A DNA stretch of 64,000 nt, from NCBI RefSeq assembly GCF_024586455.1, contig NC_065921.1, forward strand, positions 9,269,401 through 9,333,400, written 5' to 3'. This document shows positions 11,378 to 24,480 of this stretch, piece after piece. The position numbers were made by a program, and so were the translations under genes. The stretch comes from Bactrocera neohumeralis. Its lineage: Eukaryota > Arthropoda > Insecta > Diptera > Tephritidae. The notes under the pieces were generated by a model. It had not been told where the DNA came from. It made no database searches and worked only from the letters and a program-made list of their open reading frames with translations. Position 1 is the stretch's first letter; every line of letters starts with the position of its first letter.

Positions 11378-12006
11378 GAGAGTGTAAACGAAGGCTGTGA
11401 AGCAACGATTCGGTGGTCGACGAAGGCATTATCAATCTATATTTCATCAAAAATGATACCCATGAGAACGTTACCGTCAATGGCGATTGTTATCGCACCA
11501 TAATAACCGACTATTTGATGCCTAAAATTGAAGCTCGTGATCTCAGGTGACATTTGGTTTCAACAAGACGGCGCCAATTCCCACACATCGCATCATTTGA
11601 TGAATTTATTGAGAGAACACTTCCGTGAGCAGATAATTTCACGTTTTGGGCCAGTATATTGGTCCCCAAGATCGTGTGATATCACACCGTTAGACATTTT
11701 CTTGTGAGGATATGTAAAGTCTAAAGTCTATGTGGGCAATCTCACTTCGCTTCAGGCCTTGAAGCAAAACATCACACGTGTCATTCGCCAGTTAGCGGTC
11801 GAAATGCTCGAAAAAGTCATCGAAAATTGAACTCAACGGATGGACCATCTGAGACGTAGCCGCGGCCAACATTTGATAAATATTATCTTCAAGAAATAAC
11901 AGCCAAAGAATTTTCTTCGGATGATTTATTATCATTCCCCATTAAATTTGAAGTTTATGTGCTTTTTCTTTAAAAAGGTAGGGAACCTCAAATTGAATCA
12001 CTCTTT
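11378..12006 (+). mobile_element. rosa-like (DD41D) relic C
   Basis: Plus strand. It opens in the N-terminal region (VNEGCEATIRWSTK-like codons), jumps over the first Asp motif to NDTHENVTVNGDCYRTIIT, then shows FQQDGANSHTSHHLMNLLRE and SCDITPLDIFL. There are again 41 residues between QQDG and PLD. It continues through the Val-Ile-Glu-Asn stop and the QRMDHLR region to the terminal GGGAACCTCAAATTGAATCAC at about 11,981-12,001. Stops and an internal deletion make it inactive. Confidence 0.8.
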
Positions 12007-13099
12007 ATTTCTCTCTTTTTGAAATTTACAAATATTTTAAGTAATCAAATTTATTGAATTGAAATGCAAATCGATGAAATTTTTATGTTTTGTACTAGTT
12101 ATGCCCATGAAAATAGTACAACTACTTAAGTATTCTTTTTTAGTAAGCTTCCAAGTAAAACCTGTAAGTTGACAACTTACATTATAGACAACTTTATTTC
12201 CCCTTTTTTTACGGTATTAAAATCAGTGCTGCATTACACATGACTACGCTATTCATTACATGATATTTCGATATTTTTCCACTCACCTGTTTGATCAGCC
12301 GCTGTAATTGAGCGTATTTAATATAAAATTGTGCAATCCAGAAATTAATTGTAATTGTATTCCTGCATAAATTCGAAGAACACACTTACTTATGCACTTA
12401 AATATATAAATATTTTATTGAGGGGATTTATTTATTTTTTTCCTGTATTTTATAAATATTTTTGTGGGGGTTTCTTTATTTATTTATTAATTATTATTTT
12501 TTTGTTGATTTTAAAATAGAATTTTTTCACTTCTTTTGTTTAATTTTTAGCATAAATATAGAACTTTTTGATATGAAGATTACACAAATTTTTATTTAAC
12601 TTATGTTAAATTATCTAAGGAAGATTAAACATACATTTTGATTAACCGATTTGATTTTCAAAAACCGATTTTTTTCGAAGACCGATTTTTTTATTTTATT
12701 TCACTTAAAAAATTTTTATAATTTTTTTTCACTTGTTTAAGTTGAATTGTCTTTAAAATTTACTAAAATATTCTGCTTACAAAACTGATAAAAGCTAAAA
12801 AAAATTCAATGTTTTGAAAATTGAGATTTTTTGAAATTTTTTTTAAATTTGAAATTTTTTGCTGATGAAAGCAAGTTTTGCTTATTTTCTAAGAATTCTA
12901 ATATTTTTGATTGAAGCTCTTTTATATCATATAACCATTTCTACGGCTTCTTTAAACAAAATATCATATTTTTCAGAATTTATATATTTTTTTTAGTTTT
13001 TGAATATTTTTGATATAAACTGTTTATAGGAATATGAACTGAAAACTAATTAAAATTAAAATTTTGTTCGTTTAGTTTAAAAACAAATTTGATTCTGTT
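12007..13099. other. Intergenic, T-rich
   Basis: Increasingly T/A-rich sequence leading into the A-B-B satellite. ACCGATTT is repeated three times with short spacers at 12,645-12,690. No gene. Confidence 0.5.
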
Positions 13100-14080
13100 T
13101 AATGTTTGATATTAAATAGAAAAAAATTTAAGGAAAAATAACTTTAAAATAAAGGAAATTTGAAAATTTGTAACCGGTTAAATTTTTTTTTAAATTAAAT
13201 TAAGGAAAATTAATTTAAAAAGAAATAAATTTTAAAATTTTATTTTGGTTAAAAAATATTTTTGATTAAAATATAAAAATTTAAATTAAGAAAAAATAAT
13301 TTTAAAATAAAAGAAATTTCAAAATTTTTATTTGGTTTTTTTTTTTTGAATTAAAATATAAAAATTTAAATTAAGGAAAATTAATTAAAAAAAATAAATT
13401 TTAAAACTTTTATTTTGGTAAAAAAAAATTTTTTTGATTAAAATAAAATAAAAATTTAAATTAAGGAAAATATTTTAAAAAAAAGAAATTTTAAAACTTT
13501 TTATTTTGGTTAAAAATTTTTTTTTTTTTTTGATTAAAATATAAAAATTTAAATTAAGAAAAAATAATTTTAAAATAAAAGAAATTTCAAAATTTTTATT
13601 TGGTTAATTTTTTTTGATTAAAATATAAAAATTTAAATTAAGGAAAATTAGTTTAAAAAAATAAATTTTAAAACTTTTATTTTGGTTAAAAAAATTTTTT
13701 TTGATTAAAATATAAAAATTTAAATTAAGGAAAATTAGTTAAAAAAAATTAATTTTAAAACTTTTATTTTGGTTACAAAATTTTTTTTGATTAAAATATG
13801 TATAAAAATTTAAATTAAGAAAAAATAACTTTAAAATAAAAGAAATTTCAAAATGTTTATTTGGTTAATTTTTTTTAAATTAAAATATAAAAATTTAAAT
13901 TAAAGAAAATTAGTTAAAAAAAATAAATTTTAAAACTTTTGTTTTGGTTAAAAAATACTTTTTTGATTAAAATATAAAAATTTAACTCAAGGAAAATTAA
14001 TTTCAAAATTTTTATTTTGGTTAAAAAATATATTTTTGAATAAAATATAAAAAGAAATATTTTATATTTTATTCAATATT
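13100..14080. repeat. AT-rich satellite with A-B-B higher-order structure
   Basis: About ten units of roughly 85-95 bp, each beginning GATTAAAATATAAAAATTTA. Two unit types alternate. Type A has AAGAAAAAATAA and AGAAATTTCAAAAT (units whose AAG starts at 13,288, 13,556 and 13,817). Type B has AAGGAAAATTA and AAATTTTAAAACTTTTATTT. The order is A-B-B, giving a super-period near 265 bp (268 and 261 measured). Earlier, more diverged A and B units lie at about 13,120-13,270. Confidence 0.85.
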
Positions 14081-17000
14081 ATTTCTTTTTGTATTAAAAT
14101 ATATTTATAAGCATTATACTTTCAGCCTAATTTATTTAATGGAATATTGTTTTTTTTATATTTTTCTCTTCTCTAAATGTCCACTTGCACACATATTGAT
14201 TCTTAATTGAGAATTTCTGATTCATTTCAACTTGGAAGCAATCAAACACAGATTTTTATTCACTTTTTTACACTCCGAACACTTATTGCACATCAAATAA
14301 CGAGTATGAGAGCCCTAACCTGCAGCCAAGAGAGAGAGTGAGAGCCAAAGATCGCGCTCTTTCTACAGAAGTACACAATACCGATTGTGGCTGGCAAGCA
14401 AAAGATCAAAAAATAGTATCTTAAAAAGTATATTTTTCTAGCGGTGGTGTGTGTGTGTATTTTTGCTATTTTTTATACAACAAAGCTGCTTTTATTTTTT
14501 TTAATTTTTGTTTAGTTATTTAGCGTTTTATTTGAAGGAATTTTTCGGCTTCTGTTGATTTTTCCGAAACAAAATTAATTACTACGCGGTTGTTTGGGCC
14601 AAAGCGCACAGTGTGCGCGAAAAGTAAGCAACACATAACACTATTTAATTATTTTGGCAACGAAATTTTTTTCCTATTTTTTTTTAATTTTCTTAATTTT
14701 TTAATTTAATTTAATAATTTAATTTTAATTAAAAAAAATTACAAAAAAAAAGCACTTTCGAATAATTCAACGAAAAACGTTTTAACGCGCTCAGCGTTGT
14801 TGCCGCTGTTACCGCTGCCGCTAACAAAGTCAAATTAAACAAAAAAAACGAAGATAAAGAAACAATAAGAAGAAGAAGAGCAAACAATTACACAAAACCA
14901 AATAAGAATTTTCTATAGGCAGAAGCATCAATACTCTCACACTCGCGCACATTCATAGTTATATATGTATGTATGTGTGTGTGTCAGAACACAGATGAGT
15001 GTTGCCAACAAAGAGCCAACAAAAAAAAATAAATGCTCACAGACACAAGCAGCGCTAGCGGCTTTGCTTACAGCAACAGCAGCAACAACAACATTAATGA
15101 TATTAACAAAATAAACAAATGCGCGAGTTAAACGCGCCAACAACAACAACAGCCGCAACAAACGAAGCGTTAGCGGCATTGGGTTGCGCGCTTTACAGCC
15201 ACTTTCAGGTGACGGCACGACACTGAGCTCCGCTCCATTAGCGCTGCATTGCACCGGCTACGACGCGCTGGGTGGCACGTCGCGGGACAATGGTGGGACG
15301 CGGTGGCTCGCGTATTGGCTTTGTTACAAAACCGCAGTTACAACGAACGCTATGTCTTCACACACACACACAAATATGTACATATACATATATTAAACAC
15401 ACATGTATATATGCGACAGTGGCACGCTCAGGTATGCAAAGGCGGCGGCGACGCTGTGTGTATTTATGTGTGTCTGTCTGTCAGCTTGTAATTTACTATG
15501 CAACGTTGATTACATTGACTGCTTTTGCTTGGCTTTGGTGATACCCCTCTACACCGCAACTGCTTCGTAGATACTTGTGATGGTACGTGATTTTTGCTTT
15601 GTGCCGTTCGTGGGTGTGTTGAAGGCGGACGAGTTGCGGGTGGCAAGTGTGTTTTCGAGCCCGTAAAGGGCTTTGGGCGAGGACGGAATGTCAGTGAAAT
15701 TAGAAAAATTTATGAATTCTCTAAAATCGCACGTTTAACTCCGGAATCTGGCGTAGTCGTCGTGACTTGAGCGTAAACAAGCGCGATTTTAAAGGGCCTC
15801 ACAGGAATTCGAAGTTTAGCAGGGAATGCTGAAGACTTGAACTTGTAATTGAAGCTTAGAACTTTGGATTGGGGTTTGGGGCTGAAAACTTGAGCTTACA
15901 TTTTAAACGCAGAACTTATAATTCTTGGAGGACTGCTCACAACTGCAACAAGCTTTCGGTATCTTGAGGACACGGCGATAGATAATTATGGAATCCTTCT
16001 GCCCGCCATGGATAGAATTTATCTTTTTCAAATTGTGAATTGCAAGTTCTTAGAGCTTAACAACTGAGTAAATATACTCGTAGAGTGATTACTTTCAGCG
16101 ATCCCAAGTCCACGCATCAAAACTGGAGCGCTGATGTAAATCCTTCAGTGAAAGGTTATTTGCAAAACTGATGTTTCTCAGGATGGTCTCCAACAATGTT
16201 TTTCTCTCCACAATTCACTACAATCACCACCGGCCCGGTTTTCTTACTAAGGCCTTGATCCATCCTATTGTTCTTAAGGAATACCAAATTGATTATATTT
16301 TTTTTCAAAGAGTTGTGTTCTTCGAGTTAAATATTATCAAGGAGGACTGCCTTGTTCTCAAAACCGTCACTTTCCAAATAAAATCTGCAAAAATTGCCAA
16401 ATTCTCTCGAAACACAGTTAACAAACACATTGCAAAGTCAGTGCAAAGATTGTATCCACTTCGTTTCTACGACACTCGGGTCTACGTAGCATAAAAAGAC
16501 CGGGTATTCTTCATTATATGCCCCAGAAACCTAATACTTCGAACGCATAACCAAAATTAGTTGGAGAAATTCCGAAACAAGAATCATACCTTAGAAACCC
16601 GCTCAAAGAACTGTAGTCTAGGCAAGCCAGGGAAGAGTAGATAGAACACTGAACTTTGCTCTGAGGCTAATAACTGATTTCTTCAAACTTTCCAGTAATT
16701 ACAAAGATCACCAAGAACATATTTACGATTCAAGAAAGCAGCTAAACCTAAAAGGCCGGGTCTTAGAAAAACAGCGCCATGAGATGATGTCTGAAAAAGA
16801 TGTTTAGAGTTGAATGACGAGGTAAGATAGGGTGGCAAAACGGACGAGGTTTAAGAATGGTCACTATGGATCCGAAGTCTTTGGATTAGGAAAAATGTAT
16901 AGTAGTTTTCCATAAATACTGGCAGTTCTAGCATGAAGTCTTGGCTTGCGGTACTTGTTTCAAAACAAGTATTTTTTTATGATTCCTTACGTTCCAAGCC

Positions 17001-18389
17001 AATAAATATATTTTTGAAACATTCAAAATCAGAATTTTTACGCGTTTCGCCACAAAACTTGCAGGATACTTTCCTTAGTTCTATAAACTTAAAAAAATCA
17101 CCCCCCCAAAGTGTAATTTATTTGGAGATTAGTCAGCTCAGTTATTCCCTTCCACCATACAAATACAAAATATTTGGACACCCTAGCTTTTCTCTTGACA
17201 TTCCGCCACTAATTTACGAGCTTCGTCACAAAACTAAAGATTAACCTAGGTCGTGAAAAGCAAAACAACAACAACAAACACCACTTTATGGCTTAAGCCA
17301 ATGAAAGAACCGACACTATCGCCCTCGGTAGCAGCTTCCATCGCGAAATTAACACAATTACCGTAATTCAGCTGAAAACTCTGCTCACTTTTATTGGCCG
17401 AGCTTGTACCGCGCGCTCGTAACGCGCACATTAACAAGGGATATCGCCGATAAGCACTTCTTTGTTAAAAATATAGAGGCACGCACAGCGGACCGGACTG
17501 AACGCGCTGATAAAACGTGACAAGCTAATGGAACGCTAATGTCGTCTACGACCCAGCAGCGAGGCGTGAAATATTAACCGAGAAGCGTTTGTTTTCGCTA
17601 TGGTCATGGCTTCAGAAACTCTGTTTGTTGTTGTTGTTGTTGGTGTGTAAGTATGGCGTTAGAGCTGCAACTGCAACGCGCCCCCCACGCGGTTCAAACC
17701 CAACTCAGCGGCGTACACGCAAATCCGCAAACGCAACGCAATTTGTCACGCCGCGCTTGGGTATCTGCAGCCGTCTTCGAAGTAAGTCCACCGTCTGTCA
17801 GTCAGTCTATTTATTTGCACGCTTGCTGGTACCTTTGCTATTTGCCCGTTGCGCGGCGAGTAAATTAGCTTTGTCTTTGCACTTCGGGTCGTCGTTCTTT
17901 CTTTATTACATGCCTTCTTTCTTTGATCGCTTGCTGGCTTCTGCTTGTTTCTTGCCAGTTTGGCTTCACTACACTTCACTACTTCAACTGGATTTGCTTT
18001 TCAATTTATACATATATATTTTTTGATTTTCTTTCTGCTTTGCTTTGTTTCGTGTTTGTGCGTTCTCGAGCTAAAGAAGCGCGCGCGAGCCCGCTCTCGA
18101 AGCGTTCGAAATGTGTTGTGGGTATCTTTTATCGTTTCGCCGCGATACGTGTATCTTTAAATTCTGTCAGAACGCAACTGAACTCAAAGTGTGCGGATAA
18201 TTCGCACACAACCAACGCTGGAGCTCATTGTCAAGCGACGTCCGCAGCTATTAGCGGCCAGCTCTGCTTGTTTGCGCTGCGCGTCGTGCTCTTCGTGCTT
18301 GACGTTGGCGCTGACGCCAATGTGGACGGTCGCATTTGTTGTTGGCACAGAACGCCGGAGCGCAGGTGTGGAGTTGCCATATTGACAGT
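14081..18389. other. Intergenic or unannotated transcript region
   Basis: 4.3 kb without a recognisable gene. 14,320-14,375 has GAGAGAGAGTGAGAG (GAGA-factor-type). 15,358-15,395 is a CA/TA microsatellite. 15,100-15,660 and 17,440-18,390 are notably less AT-rich, with many overlapping short frames. Two plus-strand frames (16,171-16,494, 107 codons; 16,933-17,244, 103 codons) match no family I know. On the minus strand TTCAGTTG at 18,184-18,177 fits an initiator but has no DPE or TATA at the right distance. Confidence 0.45.
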
Positions 18390-18850
18390 ATTGGGTTCTT
18401 TATTATTGATTTTGATGGAACAATTTGTATGGTAGCTATATGCTATGGTGATCCGATCTGAACAATTTTTTTGGAGATTGTATCGTTGTCTTAGGCAATA
18501 ACATAAGCAAAATTTCTTGAAGTTATCTCGTCAATTAAAAAAGTTTTCCATACAAGCACTTGATGCCGATCGTTCAGTTTGTATGGCAGTTATGCGATAT
18601 AGTGGTCCGATATCGGCGGTTCTGACAAATGAACAGTTTTTTGGAGAGAAAAAAGCTTGAGCAAAATTTTAGATCAATATCTCAAAAACTAGTCTCTCAG
18701 TTCGTATATACAGCCTTTCAAATAGAAGAAAATGTCTAAATTTACTCACTTGCCCCGCTGATAGTATATATAATATACTTATATACCCTTTAAGATTTCT
18801 GGCGTTTTCTTCTTAGTGTAACAAACTCCTTGGCAAACGTAATATACCCC
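18390..18850 (+). repeat. Dispersed repeat, copy in 18.4 kb
   Basis: Two monomers (landmarks at about 18,430 and 18,594, 164 bp apart): TGGTAGCTATATGCTATGG then GATCCGATCTGAACAAT, followed by the terminal variant with CCGATATCGGCGGTTCTGAC. It ends with a CAAACTCCTTGGCAAACGTA and ATATACCCC tail. Same family as 196-775. Confidence 0.8.
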
Positions 18851-21329
18851 GATAAGGCTATGAAATATACATACATATATATACACATAAATATTTAATA
18901 CAATCGAGAAAAACTAAAAAATATACCTCAGCACCAAATATTGCACTCCCAAAAATTTCCTAGAATTAATTTCTAAAATATTTCGTATAGATAATATAAT
19001 TTTTATCACCAAATATTCCGCTTCTAAAAAAATCCATCAAAAACCACACTCTGGCAGCGCCAGTTGTTGACGAAGCCGAGTGTAAAGTTGTTGCTGCTAA
19101 CGAGTTGGAGGTTGCTGTTGGTTATTCTGGCGCTACGCTCTCACCTTGCTAACCAACAACGCTCACCCACAAGCAGCCCGCAGCCCCATACACTCAAGCA
19201 CATACACAGCTACCTTACATGCCGGTGTCTCTCACGCAGCCGGTGCTTGGCTACTCAACTGCAGCTTGTTGCTTGGCGCTGTATCTTAAAGATATACAAT
19301 TTACACCTCATCCACGCCACCATAAGCAACACACTCTGTTGTAAGCCAAAAACACCACTTTGATTTTTTACTCTCTCACGCGTCGCTTGTGAGCAGCGCA
19401 GCGTGGAAGGCAAATGTTGCTGAGGTGAAATGTTTAGCAACATCTGTGTGGCAACAGTTTGTTATGATTTCTGTTTTGTTTGAAAGTAGTGTGGATGTAA
19501 AATACGAAATTGAAAATAAAAGTGCGAAAACTAAAAAAAAATAATATTTTATGGAAAAATAATTTGTTTAAATGCCATTAAATGTTAAAACTATATCTTT
19601 ATTGAAATATAAATGACTTATAATGATAGCTAAACATATTTTGCCCACTTGTTGATGCTTTGTAGCTTCTTCGAAGTCAATAAACATATGTAAAAAAGCA
19701 GAAAGTTAGAAAAAAGAGAAGTGAGAATTATTTGAAGGTTTTTTTTTAATAAGAAAATTCATCTGATTTTTCTGCAGTATTTTGGAGCCTTGAAACGGAT
19801 CGTACAGTTCAAAATTAAAGTGAGGTATTTTTTGCGTTTTCTGAGTAAATATACTATAGTTTTGTATGTATGTATGTTTAATACCATAAGAAACACGATA
19901 TTTTGGCAATCATAAGACCTACTCAGATTTTGAAAAAATCTAAAATTTGGACTTGAGATTTTTTGGTTGAAAATTTGGGTATTTTTTCGATATTAGGTCA
20001 ATATAAAGAGAAACAACAAATATTTTTAATAAAAAAATGGTATGATTGTGATTGTGAAGCTAAATTTACACCAAATTTGATGAAAAAAAAATATTTTTGC
20101 ACAAAAAAAAATAAAAACCCAAAATCTGGGTTTTGTGAATTTTTCACAAAAATTTTGAGGTTATGCGAAAAAAGTTTGTATGTAAAATATGTATAGATCT
20201 TTTCATTATCTACAACACTGCCATATAACTTTTCTCTATAGGGCAGGTAGTTTTGCCTGAAATCGATTTTAACCGTTCCTAACCTCTCCTTCGCTTTACC
20301 GCCCTTTGAAAAAATGTTTCCTTTAATGTTAGTTATTTTAACTTCCGTTTCCGATAGGTTTCAACTTACTATGAATTTCTTTCATTTTTATCATTTTCTG
20401 CACTAATATACTATTTCATTTTATTACAATAAACCCTTTTTCACGTTACTCATACGCCCTAACTACCTCAATAAAATGGAAGCAATAGTAAGTAATGTAA
20501 AAAATTGTTTGAATATTCATATGTAGCGACAATAAAAGTAAAATGACATTTTAAAATAACATGACATAATTCTAAAAATATTTCGAATGCAGCTTGGCGC
20601 TGAAATGTTTACAAAATTAGAATAGAAAAGCTCATATTAATTAAGTTGGAGCAGATAAAATTATGGCATTGCCAACTGTCACATTAACTTGTATAAACAA
20701 CATTGAGGTCAGCGCTGCAAGCATTTGCTGATGACAACCAAATAGACTGGTAGTTGGATATGACAATGAACATGTTGTGGAAAATATTATAAATTAATTA
20801 GAAGAAAATTATAGAGATATTTATTATTACTTGATAACGGTATGAAAAATTTATATTATCTTTCCCCAAGTTATAAAAGAATTCACTGATTTCTTTTACA
20901 AGCTTCATATAATAACATAGTTACTGTGGTAAGCTAAAGAAAATATTTTTAAATAATTTTTATAAATAATAAAAAAAAAATTGTTTGTAAATTTGTGTAA
21001 TAAATTCAAATTTAACTTATAAATAAGAGCTTTATCTGCGAAATCACAATAATTTTTATAAATATAGGATTGCAAATAATACATTACGGAACCAGAAAAT
21101 CTTAATTACAAGTTACAGATTTTTAATCACAAAAATTAAAAAAATTAATTGTTTCAAAATTAGCATCTTTGGCTCTCGCCTACTTCGTTTTCTATTACTT
21201 TGATTATCTTTTGAAAAGAGAATCTTATTTTTAATAAAATATGGTATTTAATTAGTCTTAATTATAATATTTTAGTTAGCAATATGAAAATCTTATTTCT
21301 TTATCCATTTTTATTTCATAAAATTAAAA
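18851..21329. other. Intergenic
   Basis: AT-rich, no gene. 19,060-19,440 is less AT-rich with a 99-codon plus frame of no known family. AAAAATAAAAACCCAAAATC near 20,107 is partly inverted relative to GATTTTTTGGTTG near 19,958, a weak foldback. The other features are homopolymer runs. Confidence 0.5.
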
Positions 21330-22160
21330 AAAAACTCTTAATTTTTAATTTTTAATCCCAAATTTAGTCTACAATTTTTAATCGCAATAGCAGAATTAAA
21401 AAATTATTTTTTTTTTCATTTAATTTTTGAAATATAATGTTTTAATTAATTTAATTTTTAAAATTTAATATTAATTTTCAATTTTTAATAGCAATATCAG
21501 AATTGAAATTAAATTAGTTAGTTTTTAAAATCAAATTTTTTTAATTAATTTAATTTTTTAAATTTAATTTTAATTGCTTACTTAATTTAATTTTAATTTC
21601 ATTTCATTTTTAAAACATAATTTTTTAATTAGTTTAATTATAATTTTAATAGCTGATATTGCATTAAAAATTTAATTTTAATTTAATTTCATTTTTGAAA
21701 TATATAATATTTTAATTAATTTAATTTTTAAAATTCAATTTTAAATTTTTAGTCTCTTTTTAATTTTTAAAACATAATTTTTGATTAAATTAATTTTACT
21801 TTTCAAATTTTAAACGCAATAACAGAATTAAAAAATTTAATTTTTGATATATAATTTTTTAATTAATTTAATTTTTAATTTTTAATCGCAGTATCAGAAT
21901 TAAAAAAGGGAATTTTAATTTATTTTAATTTATAAAATATATTTTTTTAGTTAACTTAATTTTTTAATTAGTTTAATTTTAATTTAATTTAATTTTTAAA
22001 ATATAATTTTTTAATTGATTTAATTTTTAAAATATATATTTTAATTTATTTAAATTTTTAAAATATAACTTGTTAATTAACTTAATTTTAATTTTTTTAT
22101 TAATTTATTTTTTAATCACAATCAAAACTTTTTAAATTAAAAGTCGGAAATTATATTTTT
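21330..22160. repeat. Degenerate AT-rich repeat block
   Basis: About 0.8 kb built from variants of TAATTTAATTTTTAAAATAT and ATCGCAATAGCAGAATTAAA. The motif TTTTTAATCGCAATA/G-TATCAGAATT recurs at about 21,375, 21,485, 21,810 and 21,885. No fixed period. No coding potential. Confidence 0.7.
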
Positions 22161-22964
22161 TAATCCCAAAATTGGAATTAAAAATTGAAATCATAATTTT
22201 TACACCAACAATTTTTACTTAAAAAATCGCACCTCTCTATGTATATACATATGTATGTATATGTATGTATGTATATGTATATATGTTCATAAATTTTTAT
22301 CAAAACTTCAAAATTGCCAAGAACACATTTCAGCAGTTCATTGCATGCATTATTTCAATAAACTGCGTTGACTACAAAATTGTTTGAAAAAAACTACAAA
22401 AACATGTTTTTCAATGCATTGTTCAAGTGCAGTTGGCACGCAATCAGCGAAACAAACGACGTACTATCATTGAAAAATATAATTGAAATGGAAGAGATAA
22501 AAAAATCTTTGAATTTGCATGCAAAACTCAATGCGGTGCGCTGAACTCTGCGTTTGCCTTAACTTTACATAATTTTTTTGCTGATAAAAATAACGCTCCT
22601 GCAACCGAAAATAGCTGAAGAGCCACGCATTTTTAACAGTGAATCGCCACTCTTCTAGAAGTAGATAAAAATCTAACTCAACGCATTTATATAAAATTAA
22701 GCTAGTTGACACTCTCTAAAATATAATCGCACCCAGTTGCATAGTTTCAAAAAATAAATCACTCTTCGCATCCACTGAACTCGTCTACACACACTTCACT
22801 AAAAGTGCATTGCCATTAATTACCGTTAAACAAGTGAAAACATTTCACATGCTTTAAGTAAATATGTTTATATGTGATTTACTTTTTTTTTTGCACATTG
22901 CTTTAATTGCCAACATTAACTCCGCTGACTGCACGACACGCTCTCGTTTACTATGAGCGCTCAT
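22161..22964. other. Intergenic
   Basis: ATATGTATGTATATGTATGT microsatellite at 22,240-22,285, otherwise plain AT-rich sequence with no gene. Confidence 0.5.
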
Positions 22965-23175
22965 ACCCTGCGGGAAAAATTTGCGTGAAACATTTGAGTC
23001 TGGATAAAAATATAAAAAAAAATCCTCGCAAGAACTTGTTTCTGAGCGGTCGGTTTGGATATGCTATAGTGGGACGATTTCGGAAATTTCGACAAATTAG
23101 TAGCTTTGTTTAGAAGAATGGTCGTGTGGAAAATTTCAAATCCATATTTCAAAAAATTAAAGTCCAGTTCCACGG
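22965..23175 (+). repeat. Dispersed repeat, partial copy
   Basis: Fragment of the terminal monomer: CATACCCTGCGGG, then GGATATGCTATAGTGGGACG, CGACAAATTAGTAGC and AAAATTTCAAATCCATATTTC. It is degenerate and the GGCAGCTATATG landmark is lost. Confidence 0.55.
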
Positions 23176-24079
23176 AATCGCTGGGCTCCGCAAATTTGAT
23201 AAGGTGGGAAAAGAGCAACCTTACTCCAATTTCTTAAGGCTAGGAATGAAAGCATCCCAGCAGAAACAGCTTGGAGAGAATATCGTTTTGTTCCTTAACT
23301 GGATACCAGCCCAGCTGAGTCAGTGTTCAGTACGGAGTTTAGTGCTCTGATACATCTGAAGCTAAATCGTCTGCATTTCATATCAGTGCGGCATAGTTTA
23401 AGACCGGTCGGCCGATTGTCTTCTATGTTGCCCACAACGTTTCTTTGTCTTTTCCCCATGAACTAGCGGCTTGAGGATTTTGTTGCGGCTCTGCACTTTG
23501 GCAGGTAACGCAGTCATATGAGGAGTGAAAGAACCACATTCTGTCGAATGATACACTTAAAATTTAGGATCAATTCACAATACAGCCAGCTTTCATTTCC
23601 CAAAACAGCTAGTTTTACATTATGGGAATTGACCCGGATTTTTATTTATTTCAGCGATCTACTCTTGTTTGGATCGGTGAACTTTAGGATAAGACTGTTT
23701 TGTTCTCCTCTTAACTTCTAGAATTATGGACTAAGTGTGAGCTAAAGAAGCATTGGTCAGCACATATGTAGTGGCAAAATCTTTTTTGCGCCCAGAGTGG
23801 AACGTAAGAAGTCTATTTAACAGCGTCGACTTAACGAAGTTCACTTTGTGGTGATTGTTGAAGTACTTACTGAGCCCTGTCCGAAGACTAAAAATCGTTC
23901 CAGATGGCAACTATCAAAGTAATTTGGAAGAGGCGGTGTAGAAACGTTCAGTCTAGGGATTTTCTTGAAGCATCTTGGTAGCTACAATGAAATTGATATT
24001 ACGCTTTCTGTGGAGCTTAGCTATCTAGTAGTAGAACAGAAGAGGATACAGGAGCAACGACATCCTCTCATTCTACCAA
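23176..24079. other. Intergenic, probably decayed LINE
   Basis: Less AT-rich than its surroundings and directly 3' (minus-strand sense) of the RNase H fragment at 24.1-24.5 kb, so it may be further LINE 3' sequence. I see no diagnostic motif. The short plus-strand frames are unsupported. Confidence 0.35.
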
Positions 24080-24480
24080 TAACGGTTCAGGCACCATAGC
24101 TCATCAGCTTTACAATTTCCTGCGATTCCGCTAGTCAAGTCTTACCACAAAGGGACTCGATGCTAATGATAGCGAGGTTAGACACTCCTCGACCAACCCT
24201 AAAGGCACTAAAATTGAGTTCAAGGCTAGTATCGCCGCTCTGCTATCTGAGTGGATGGTCACTTCTCTAAAGGAGGCTGCACACCGGAACAGCAGATCTT
24301 TTGAAAGACGCTACAATAGTCAGGAAGTCTGAAACTGGAGTTGATAGAGACCTTCTGAAAGTAAACCTCTCCACCAACCTTCCCGCCAAGCTTAGACCCA
24401 TTCGTAAAGAAGCTTACTGTCCCTCTCCTCCAACAGCTTCTTCCCATCCATAGCTTCCTCGTCGGTATCTGGGCAGAGAA
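24080..24480 (-). mobile_element. Non-LTR retrotransposon RNase H domain fragment
   Basis: Minus-strand frame 24,447-24,259 reads FFTNGSKLGGKVGGEVYFQK and SINSSFRLPDYCSVFQ, the start of an RNase H domain (consensus YTDGSK; here the catalytic Asp is replaced, TNGSK). About 24,150-24,085 retains the SGIAGNCKADEL stretch of the same domain, in another frame. Jockey/I/R1-type LINEs carry such RNase H domains at the end of ORF2. Frameshifts and loss of the Asp show it is dead. Confidence 0.75.
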
